A DNA stretch of 64,000 nucleotides from MPNP01 sp965215545 (lineage in GTDB: Bacteria > Pseudomonadota > Alphaproteobacteria > Rhodobacterales > Rhodobacteraceae). Under the pieces are notes generated by a model that searched no databases, was not told where the DNA came from, and saw nothing but the letters and a program-made list of their open reading frames with translations. The stretch lies in the NCBI GenBank assembly GCA_965215545.1, contig OZ244066.1, forward strand, positions 248,001-312,000, given 5' to 3'. Positions within the stretch are counted from its first letter, which is position 1. Each line of letters begins with the position of its first letter. This document shows, piece by piece, positions 44,096 to 51,606 of the stretch. Position numbers and translations under genes: made by a program.

Positions 44096-44875
44096 ATGCG
44101 ACTGTGGAACGGCATCACCGTGCTCTATCTGGCAGCTCTGTTCGCCTTTGTCTTTGCCCCCATCGTCACCAGCATGGTGTTTTCCTTCAATTCCGACCGG
44201 TTCCCGACCATTCCACTCGGGCACTTCACGACGCACTGGTACGAAACCGCGTTTGCCCGACCGGAAGTCTGGCTGGCATTCCGGAACTTGGTGATCGTTG
44301 CCCTCTCGGCAGCAGCCCTCTCGACCCTGCTGGGTTTTGCCACGGCCTATACGGATTTTCGCTATGGATTTCGTCTGAAGAGTGCCTGCATCGCCCTGGC
44401 CCTCCTGCCACCAACCATTCCGCTCGTGATCATGGGGCTCACCATGCTGGCATGGCTGGCCCGGCTTGGCATTGCGGGGACACTGCCCGGGATCATCATT
44501 GCCCATACCGTGATGGGGGCACCCTTTGCGATGGCCATCTGCCGCCTGCGTCTGCATCGGATGGATGCGGCCCTCGAGGCGGCGGCATGGAATCTGGGTG
44601 CCTCGCCATGGCGGGCCATGCGATCGGTCGTCATTCCGTTCTGTACGTCCGCGCTCGTGTCGGCCTATTGCCTGACAGCGGCAGTCAGTTTTGATGAATT
44701 CATTGTCGCCTGATTTGTTGCGGGCCTGAACCGGACAGTTCCGGTCATGATCCTTGAAATTCTCCAGGGCAATGTGGATCCCCAGATCAACGCGATCGAG
44801 ACAGTGGTGTTCCTGACATCCATGACCCTGGTCATTGTCGCCCAGTTGCTGATTGTCAAAAAGATGGCCCCATGA
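44096..44875 (+). pseudogene. PotC-like ABC transporter permease with internal TGA
   Basis: The ATG at 44096 begins MRLWNGITVLYLAALFAFV and encodes a normal permease including the EAA loop LEAAAWNLGASPWRAMRSVV. A TGA at 44711-44713 follows SFDEFIVA. The same frame then continues without a break as FVAGLNRTVPVMILEILQG through the last membrane helix to a TGA at 44873-44875, which overlaps the ATPase start as ATGA. The internal stop therefore replaces one residue, plausibly a tryptophan (TGG), in an otherwise complete gene. Normal use of TGA as stop elsewhere in the window argues against recoding. Confidence 0.87.
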
Positions 44876-45927
44876 CAGACCCGGAACCTCTGGTCCGTTT
44901 TGTCGGTGTCAAGAAGTCCTTTGGCAGCATCGAGGCTGTCAAGACCTTCGATCTTGACATTGCCCGTGGTGAGTTCGTGGCGATCATGGGTCCATCCGGC
45001 TGCGGCAAGACCACCACGCTGCGCATGCTGGCCGGTCTCGAAGCCCCGAGTGCCGGGACCATCATCATCGAGGGTCGGGCGATGAATGATGCGCCTGTCC
45101 ATGAGCGGGATACGCCCCTGGTCTGGCAATCCCTCGCGCTCTTCCCGTTTCTCAATGTGGCCGAAAATATCGAATTTGGGCTGAAAATGCGTGGCATGGC
45201 CAGGCACGAGCGCACGATGCGTGTGATGCAGTGGCTTGACCGGCTCGGTCTCGGGGGCTTCGGCAACCGTCCGGTTGATGCCCTGTCCGGCGGCCAGCGC
45301 CAGCGGGTTGCCCTGGCGAGGTCCCGTGTGACGGAGCCCCAGATGCTGCTCCTTGATGAACCGCTCTCGGCACTGGATGCGCATCTGGTCATCCGCATGC
45401 AGGGCATGTTGACGAAACTGCAGAAGGAGCTCGGGATCACCTTTGTCTATGTGACGCATTCACAGTCCGAGGCCTTTGCGATGGCGGACCGTGTGGTCAT
45501 CATGGATCATGGGGAAATCGCCCAGATCGGGAGTCCCCGGGAGATCTTCCGTCGACCCCGCTCCCGCTTTGTTGCCGAGTTCGTCGGTCGCAACAATATC
45601 CTGCATGGGCACGTTGCGGGAGCCGTGATGACGATCGATGCGGTCGACTTCGCCCATCCCGGCAGCCGGGATGGGCCAGTGGAGATCGTGGTAGCCGCCG
45701 ATCGAATGACGGTGCACGCCACGGCCCCGGCGGGCCCCGCCATCAAGGCGACATTCGTGTCGGAGGAATTCTCCGGGACCGTGATCATCTGCTATTTCGA
45801 GAGATCCACCGGTGAGGAACTCAAGGCCCAGATCCCGGAAGCCCGGCTTGCCGAACTCGCACCCACCCCTGGTCAGACATTCTGGCTCACCTGGCCTGCG
45901 GACGCGCCGCACATCATCACCGGGTAG
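44872..45927 (+). CDS. PotA-like ABC transporter ATP-binding protein
   Basis: A 351-residue ATPase with Walker A GPSGCGKTT (residues 40-48), signature LSGGQRQRVALARS (about 140), Walker B MLLLDEPLSALDA (about 162) and the switch His in YVTHSQSEA. The C-terminal TOBE-type regulatory domain is present (VEFVGRNNILHGH-like AEFVGRNNILHG, then VEIVVAADRMTVHA). It overlaps the stop of the upstream permease (ATGA) and closes the transporter operon. It is the only one of the four genes still intact, so it either serves another transporter or is the last to decay. Its 3' end overlaps the convergent phosphoribosyltransferase gene by 11 bp. Confidence 0.9.
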   Translation: MTDPEPLVRFVGVKKSFGSIEAVKTFDLDIARGEFVAIMGPSGCGKTTTLRMLAGLEAPSAGTIIIEGRAMNDAPVHERDTPLVWQSLALFPFLNVAENIEFGLKMRGMARHERTMRVMQWLDRLGLGGFGNRPVDALSGGQRQRVALARSRVTEPQMLLLDEPLSALDAHLVIRMQGMLTKLQKELGITFVYVTHSQSEAFAMADRVVIMDHGEIAQIGSPREIFRRPRSRFVAEFVGRNNILHGHVAGAVMTIDAVDFAHPGSRDGPVEIVVAADRMTVHATAPAGPAIKATFVSEEFSGTVIICYFERSTGEELKAQIPEARLAELAPTPGQTFWLTWPADAPHIITG

Positions 45928-46609
45928 CAGCCATCGGGTCGCTGCCCTCTCGGTTGCCGGCCCTGGCTGCTGGCGCCGGGGTCCGGCCAGCCGTCGGATA
46001 GGTGCGCTCGGGCCGATAGGATGCAAAACTCGCCAGTCGCTGGGCGTTGCATTCGGCTTGCCACACCGAGTCCGGCATGACAGCCGCAATCACCGGATAG
46101 GAACGACGATAGTGCGCAGTGCGTTCATTATCCTCCACGGCGATTGCCACGATCCCGGCCACTGATCCCTTCTGACGTTCGACCAGGCGAATGGCCCCAT
46201 CCATGGTGCCGCCGGTTTCGACCCACTGGTCGACGAGCAGGACACGGGTGCTCCCGGCAAAGGCCGGCAGGCGCATTTCCATCTCCTGGGTTCGCCCGGA
46301 ATAGTTGTCGAATGTGACCCTGTCGGTGTCGACACAGAGTTTGCCGGCCTTGCGGATCGGCAGAAACCCCCGACCCAGCCGGGCAGCGATCGCGGCACCC
46401 AGCACAAACCCCATGGCATCGATACCGGCCACAACATCGATCTTGATGGCATCGAGGTCCGCACACAAATCATCCAGCAAGTCCTTGAAGGCGGCGGCAT
46501 TGATGTAGATCGATGTCGGGTCGAGCCAGGCAAACCGGGGTCCCTTGGTGTTCGGGGACATCAAGGACAGATACCATCGATCATGGCGTGGGGTGTTGTG
46601 GGGATTCAT
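45917..46609 (-). CDS. Adenine phosphoribosyltransferase-like protein
   Basis: A 230-residue type I phosphoribosyltransferase. The PRPP-binding loop is RVLLVDQWVETGGTM (residues 122-136), corresponding to the usual VLLVDDxxATGGT, and upstream is a hood/flexible loop region RKAGKLCVDTDRVTFDNYSG as in adenine phosphoribosyltransferases. Thus it may transfer ribose phosphate to a purine-like base. The C-terminal 30 residues are low-complexity. The start overlaps the stop of the BtpA-like gene by four bases (ATGA), showing translational coupling and suggesting a shared pathway. Substrate and pathway are unknown. Confidence 0.75.
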   Translation of the reverse strand: MNPHNTPRHDRWYLSLMSPNTKGPRFAWLDPTSIYINAAAFKDLLDDLCADLDAIKIDVVAGIDAMGFVLGAAIAARLGRGFLPIRKAGKLCVDTDRVTFDNYSGRTQEMEMRLPAFAGSTRVLLVDQWVETGGTMDGAIRLVERQKGSVAGIVAIAVEDNERTAHYRRSYPVIAAVMPDSVWQAECNAQRLASFASYRPERTYPTAGRTPAPAARAGNREGSDPMAATR

Positions 46610-47352
46610 TCTCGGTCTCCATGACTTCGGGTGACCGCCAGGAGCGCCTCCAGCCGGTGCGGATCGATAGTGTAGAAATCACCCTGGCGGTTGATTCCCG
46701 TTGCCACCAGAAAGCAGTCAACAAGCCCACAGTAGCGGGCGGCATTGTCTGGCGTGATGCCCGAGGCCAGGGCCAGGGGATGATCGCCGATGGCCGCGCG
46801 GAACGTCCGGATCTTGACCAGATCGGCCTCCTGGCCGGTTGCAATTCCCGAGGTCGTCACGACATCCAGATAGGGGACCGAAGTCCGGGCGGCAACAGCA
46901 TGGTCGCTGTTGGCAACAGGACGTTGTTTCTTGAAGGCAACGCCCCCGAGATAGACACCCGTCCAGCCGCTTGCCCCGCGAACGCGCCTGATCGCCTCTG
47001 CCTCGGACTGCTGTCGGGCGCGCTCATCGATGCGCGCATCATCGGCCCAGTAGGCATCGACCCGGATGCCGTCCCGTGCCATTTGCCCCAGAATCGGAAA
47101 GGCGAGGCTGCCGGGCTCGCCGAGGAAATTCACGCCCAGCCACAGGTCCGGGCACGCGGTGCGGACCGCTTGCAGGATCGGCAGCAATGCCTCCCGCGAA
47201 AAATCGTGGTTGATCAGGAACGTCCCCGGGCAATCGGCCGCCACAAGGATATCGATATTTTTCATGACCTGCCCGATGTCCAGAACATGGATCACCGGTG
47301 TGACCACGGGCTCCGGCAAGTGCAGCCTGTACAGGAATTCATGACAATCCAC
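46606..47352 (-). CDS. BtpA/SgcQ family TIM-barrel protein
   Basis: About 248 residues starting at a GTG. The sequence matches BtpA-like TIM-barrel proteins: a strand VTPVIHVLDI, NIDILVAADCPGTFLINHDF, LWLGVNFLGE, VYLGGVAFKKQ, LDVVTTSGIATG and the C-terminal phosphate-binding region LALASGITPDNAARY with the following FLVATGI strand. The family includes thylakoid BtpA and sugar-phosphate-type SgcQ proteins, whose reactions are poorly known. The GTG at 47352 has GGGGG about nine bases upstream; the longer frame upstream reads through the repeat element. It is coupled to the phosphoribosyltransferase gene by ATGA overlap. Confidence 0.68.
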   Translation of the reverse strand: MDCHEFLYRLHLPEPVVTPVIHVLDIGQVMKNIDILVAADCPGTFLINHDFSREALLPILQAVRTACPDLWLGVNFLGEPGSLAFPILGQMARDGIRVDAYWADDARIDERARQQSEAEAIRRVRGASGWTGVYLGGVAFKKQRPVANSDHAVAARTSVPYLDVVTTSGIATGQEADLVKIRTFRAAIGDHPLALASGITPDNAARYCGLVDCFLVATGINRQGDFYTIDPHRLEALLAVTRSHGDRE

Positions 47353-47361
47353 GGCAATGTT

Positions 47362-47727
47362 CCCCCACTGCCACCCTGAAGCGCAACGGCCGAGCGTCAA
47401 CCGGAGGGCGGGCGAAGCCCGAGCGCGCGGTGACGCTCGGTGCCCCCGTCTTCTGCCCATCCGTGCCGCTTGTCGGCCCGCAGGCAACCCATCGCGTCAA
47501 TCGCGAGCATAGCGAAGCCCGCCGGGGCCGGCAAGGCCTCGATCTGGCATTGTTCGGCAGCGGTCAGGTGGTGAGGCGCGATGGCATGACAGTCTCCGGT
47601 TGTTTCACTTGCCGAGACCGGGGCGGCCATCGGGCCCCGGTGGCATCGACCCATTGGGCGACCGATCCGGTCCGCACGGGACGCATCGGCCCCGCTGCGA
47701 GCGTTGCACCCCAGAGTGGCACGGGGG
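47362..47727. repeat. Segment bounded by inverted copies of the dispersed repeat
   Basis: The left end starts CCCCCACTGCCACCCTGA (47362) and continues with GCAACGGCCGAGCGTCAACC and GGAGGG. The right end, read on the minus strand from 47727, is CCCCCGTGCCACTCTGGGG followed by TGCAACGCTCG. The right copy shares 20 identical bases with the element at 15418-15437. The 366-bp interval contains the aldolase remnant, so this resembles a small mobile element or cassette with terminal inverted repeats. Confidence 0.5.
47397..47594 (-). pseudogene. Remnant of a LacD/YihT-type class I aldolase N-terminus
   Basis: The frame reads LTAAEQCQIEALPAPAGFAM, then LAIDAMGCLRADKR, before stopping in the repeat element at 47397. 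The block GFAMLAIDxxxxLR recalls the first strand of LacD/YihT-type aldolases, which begin with GGFAMLAVDQREAMR-like sequence. Nothing else of the 290-residue barrel remains. It lies directly upstream of the BtpA-like gene in the same direction, consistent with a former sugar-phosphate operon. The match is short and the call tentative. Confidence 0.32.
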
Positions 47728-48239
47728 TCCTTTCAGCCCTCGCCCGCGAGGATCAGTCCGATATGTCGGGGGGGGGGCAGTCTGTTCTTCCTGGCCTCCG
47801 TTCCGGCGCTGGCAGTGGTCGTGATGCTGCCACGCGGCCAGTGGTGGTGGTTTCTGGCGGAATCCGGCAGCCAGCGAGTCGTCCCGGCAAGGGCCGGTGG
47901 TCGGGGCGGTCAGCGACAGTCTCCTTGAAAAGGCGATGGAGAATGGTGCGGTGGCTGATCGGCCACAGGTGCGTTCCAGTCATGGTGTTGGCACAGATTG
48001 AACGGGGGTTGGCAGTGGTTGATCATGGTGTGGTTGAGACGGCGACCCCGGGGCGGGTGGTGGGAACACCAATGCCATGATGGCCCTACTCCGCCGCCCG
48101 ATGCACAGCCGGGGCACAGACGTCCTCAAGTGGCGCGGCGCGGCATGAGCCATGTATGCGGACCGCACCCGTTCGCAGCTTGCGCTTCCCATATCCACTC
48201 CTGGTCACACGATACGGTCTCGCCGCGATGGGAGGATTG
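47728..48239. other. Non-coding stretch with a second G10 tract
   Basis: No gene is seen here. A G10 homopolymer lies at 47768-47777 on the plus strand. The open frames in either direction lack domains and ribosome binding sites. The region separates the repeat-bounded segment from the RND exporter pseudogene. Confidence 0.45.
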
Positions 48240-48975
48240 TCTGGGGGAAGGACCCTGCTCCTTGCCCCGGCATGCGGCCTGTTTCTGTCCAGTGCGAACA
48301 GGAGCGGCGGAAACGGGAGAAAGTCCGCCAAGAGCGCGATGACGACTGTCAGGGCAACCAGCAGGCCGGGCGTCTGGTTGGCCACGGACCCCGAGAAAAC
48401 AAGGCCGAGGAAGCCCAGCGCAAGGATCAGGGTTGTCGTCAGCAACGGTCGCCCCACGAGCCTGAAGGTCGGCATGACGGAATCAGGGGGTGATTTGCCC
48501 TCCGCACGGGCTCTCAGGTATTTCGTCATCAGATAATGGCGTCATCGACAACGATGCCAAACGCGATTGCGGTCACGATGAAGGCCGCGACACTCACGGT
48601 TCCAGCCGCATAGCCCCAGACAGCCATCGACATGATTGCTGGCAGGACATTCGGAATGAGATTGAGCAGGCCCAAACGCGCACTCCTGAATACGAAGATC
48701 AGGATCAGGGAGACGACGAATGTGGCCCCCATGGTTCCAACCAGCATGTTTGCCATGTTTCCGATCACCGCAGAGGCACCGACCACCATCGCCCCTGTTG
48801 CGGTCGCCTGGATCCTCGGAATGTTTTCCCGCAGCCAGGTCGAAGCACGTTCATCAAATTCGATCTGCTCCTCGCCGAGAGCCCCTGAATCGCAACCATC
48901 AAGCGACGGACCGAGCGATCAAGGCTTGTCAGACTGTTGGATTGTTCAAGTCAAGTCCGGCGGGAAGGGCTCCGA
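48240..48975 (-). pseudogene. RND/MMPL-type exporter, C-terminal fragment with several frameshifts
   Basis: Read on the minus strand, the fragment aligns with the last 250 residues of the intact exporter at 49097-51445, starting at LPAGLDLNN (compare LPVGQDLNN). Then come LDRSVRRLMVAIQGLS, EEQIEFDERASTWLREN, the membrane helices VVSLILIFVFRSARLGLLNL and GYAAGTVSVAAFIVTAIAFG, and MTKYLRARAEG. Reading frame changes occur near 48925, near 48890 and at 48536-48540, where one missing base turns the expected DDAIHLMTKYLR into DDAII-stop. The N-terminal two thirds is absent. It faces away from the intact paralogue, head to head. Confidence 0.88.
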
Positions 48976-49096
48976 CCGTCCTTGCATTGGGTCGGATTGT
49001 CCACTATCGTTTTTCCGGGCACGAGCTTGGACCGTTGGCTCTGAGGGGCTGACGCAGGGGAGATCGAGACCTTGTCACTGAGCCCTCGCCTCGAAA

Positions 49097-51445
49097 GTGG
49101 AGTCGTTTCGGAATCGGGTGTTGCCGTTGACCAAATATTCCATCCCATGGTTTTTCGAGCAGGTGGTGACCCGAAGATGGACAATGGTCCTGGCATCCGT
49201 GGCCCTGGCAACGGTCCTGACTGCAGGAGTCGTCCAGTTGGTGACAGTGGATGTGGGAATCCGCAACCATTTTGAGGAAGATGACCCTCATCTGACCAAT
49301 CTTGAGTTGTTTGAGCAGACCTATGCGGTCTCTGACAGTATTCTGGTGGTTGCCGCACCGCCCGGTGACACAATATTCACCCAGGACGCACTCCTGGCCA
49401 TTGAGGAACTGACCAACACATTGTGGTTTGTACCGTATGCCATCCGCGTCGATTCAATCACAAACTACCTGCACATCGAGGGCACCGAGGACAGCCTGAT
49501 CGTCGAAACGCTGGTCGAGGACGCCAGCCTGCTTGATGATGCCATGATCGACCGAATCCAGGAAATTGCCCTGAATACCGAGGAGACAGCCGGTCGACTG
49601 GTCTCGAGGGATGGACGACTGGCCGGGTTGGTGGTCAGTCTCGCGCTCCCCGACGATGACAGGGAACAGTTCAAAGCCGAGGTCGTCGAAGGACTCAATG
49701 GACTCCTTGGCGAACTCAGAGCCACCAACCCTGATCTCGAGTATTATGCCTACGGTGAACTGCTGCTTGATCAGGAGATCCGCAGTGCCCTCGCCGAGGA
49801 CCAGACGCTTCTGGCACCGCTGGCCTTCGTGACCATGATGCTGGTGGCTGTCCTCGCGTTGCGTTCTCTGTGGGGCATGCTCGGAATCCTCATAACCCTG
49901 ATTGCCGTCATGACCTCAAGTTTTGGCTTTGCCGGTTGGGCAGGAATCAAGTTCTTCGGGGAAAGCGGCGCGGCGATCTTTGTCCTCATGGCCGTGGCGA
50001 TTGCTCATTCTGTCCATTTGATCGAGGGTGTGATGCATGCCATGCGTGATGGAATGGATCGAATTGCAGCCACACGCGAATCCCTGGCGATCAATGCCCG
50101 CCCGATCTTCCTGACCTCGCTGACAACGTCCATTGGCTTTCTCAGCCTGAATTTTTCTGAGATGCCTCCCTTCCAGGTCCTGGGCAATATCGTGGCCTTC
50201 GGCGCGATGATCGCCTTTGTCTATTCGATGACACTCTTGCCGGCTTTCATCGCTCTGGTACCGATGCGAGCTCCAAAGAAAAGAGAGGGTGCCGGCGCGT
50301 TTTCCGAGCGTCTCGGACTGTTCGTCATTGGCAACAGCACCACGTTGATCTGGATCTTTGCTGCTCTGACCATCGCGGGTTTCATCGGCATTGCCCGCAT
50401 TGAACTCGACGATAACAACGTCAAACTTCTGGACAAGACTTACTCGGTTCGACAGGCCGCTGATTTCATCAATGGGAATTTTGCGGGCCTCGACTCGTTT
50501 GAGTATTCCCTGCAATCTGGCCAGGAAAACGGGGTGGTTGAACTTGGTTACCTGCGCCAGGTGGAGGCACTCACAGAATGGCTCCGCGCGCAACCCGAAG
50601 TCTCACATGCGACCTCCCTGACCGATGTCCTCAAACGTCTCAATGAAACCCTGAACGGCGGCATCGAGGGCTCCTACAATCTCCCGGACGACGGGGATCT
50701 CGTCGCACAGTACCTCCTCCTGTATGAGTTGTCGCTGCCGGTCGGTCAGGACCTCAACAATCTCATCAGTTTTGACCGGTCCGAAAGCCGTTTGACGATC
50801 GTGATCGAGGGTGTTTCGGTACGGGAACAAATCGCCTTTGATGAACGAGTGAGCGCTTGGATGCAGGAGCACACCCCGGACATCCAGACCAGTGCGACAG
50901 GCGTTACCATCATCAGTGCTTATTCGGTCATGCGCAATATCGTGAATATGCTGATCGGCACCGTGGTGGCCATGTCTCTCGTCTCCCTTGTCTTGGTCTT
51001 TGTGTTCAAGAGTCTTCGATTTGGCCTTTTGAGCCTGATCCCCAATTTCCTGCCCGCCATCATGGCCATGGCGGCTTGGGGTTATGCGGTCGGGACCGTC
51101 AGCGTTGCGGCATCCATTGTCACCGCCATCGCATTCGGGATCATCGTTGATGACACCATCCATCTCATGAGCAAGTACCTGCGCGCCCGGTCCGGAGGCC
51201 TGTCCCCCCGGGAGTGCATCGTGCCGACATTCAAGCTCGTCGGACGACCCCTGCTGATAACGACCCTGATCTTTGCGCTTGGCTTCCTCATGTTCGGCCT
51301 CTCGGGCCTGTCAACCAACCAGACTCTCGGTACCCTGGTCGGCATCACCGTCATCATCGCCCTCGTGGCCGACTTCCTGCTCTTCCCGCCCCTCCTCATC
51401 GCCTTGGACAGGCTCGGGCGGAAGCCAGACCTGCCAAAAGTCTGA
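49097..51445 (+). CDS. RND superfamily (HAE3/MMPL-like) exporter
   Basis: A 782-residue inner-membrane transporter with two similar halves. Each half has one helix, a large periplasmic loop, then five helices: first half helix about 25-45 (WTMVLASVALATVLTAGVVQ) and cluster about 235-385; second half helix about 408-430 and cluster about 615-770. The motif GIIVDDTIHLMSKYLRA is the conserved helix with acidic proton-relay residues, and the first half carries the equivalent AIAHSVHLIEGVMHAM. It lacks a linked membrane-fusion or outer-membrane gene, like lipid and hopanoid exporters of this family. The start is a GTG; a second GTG at 49118 is possible. It converges with the GPP34-P450 gene, suggesting a lipid-related role, by inference only. 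Confidence 0.86.
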   Translation: MESFRNRVLPLTKYSIPWFFEQVVTRRWTMVLASVALATVLTAGVVQLVTVDVGIRNHFEEDDPHLTNLELFEQTYAVSDSILVVAAPPGDTIFTQDALLAIEELTNTLWFVPYAIRVDSITNYLHIEGTEDSLIVETLVEDASLLDDAMIDRIQEIALNTEETAGRLVSRDGRLAGLVVSLALPDDDREQFKAEVVEGLNGLLGELRATNPDLEYYAYGELLLDQEIRSALAEDQTLLAPLAFVTMMLVAVLALRSLWGMLGILITLIAVMTSSFGFAGWAGIKFFGESGAAIFVLMAVAIAHSVHLIEGVMHAMRDGMDRIAATRESLAINARPIFLTSLTTSIGFLSLNFSEMPPFQVLGNIVAFGAMIAFVYSMTLLPAFIALVPMRAPKKREGAGAFSERLGLFVIGNSTTLIWIFAALTIAGFIGIARIELDDNNVKLLDKTYSVRQAADFINGNFAGLDSFEYSLQSGQENGVVELGYLRQVEALTEWLRAQPEVSHATSLTDVLKRLNETLNGGIEGSYNLPDDGDLVAQYLLLYELSLPVGQDLNNLISFDRSESRLTIVIEGVSVREQIAFDERVSAWMQEHTPDIQTSATGVTIISAYSVMRNIVNMLIGTVVAMSLVSLVLVFVFKSLRFGLLSLIPNFLPAIMAMAAWGYAVGTVSVAASIVTAIAFGIIVDDTIHLMSKYLRARSGGLSPRECIVPTFKLVGRPLLITTLIFALGFLMFGLSGLSTNQTLGTLVGITVIIALVADFLLFPPLLIALDRLGRKPDLPKV

Positions 51446-51520
51446 CCGTCATCCACCAGAGCCACCCGATCGGTCCGTTATCCGCAACCCCAGACGGGAT
51501 CGGAAGACTATCGTCGTCTT

Positions 51521-51556
51521 CCAATATCTGAGTTCTGGCCAATATCTGAGTTCTGG
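51521..51556 (+). repeat. Tandem 18-bp duplication
   Basis: CCAATATCTGAGTTCTGG occurs twice in direct succession (51521-51538 and 51539-51556), in the short gap between the two convergent genes. Confidence 0.9.
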
Positions 51557-51606
51557 GGGAGGGGGCGGTCGGTCGATTCCGCGATGTGATCGACCCCCGG
51601 TGTGAT

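Noticed and set aside
44711..44713. TGA read as tryptophan or selenocysteine in the PotC-like permease
   Set aside because: Other genes in the window end normally at TGA, and the neighbouring genes are also damaged, so a nonsense mutation is simpler.
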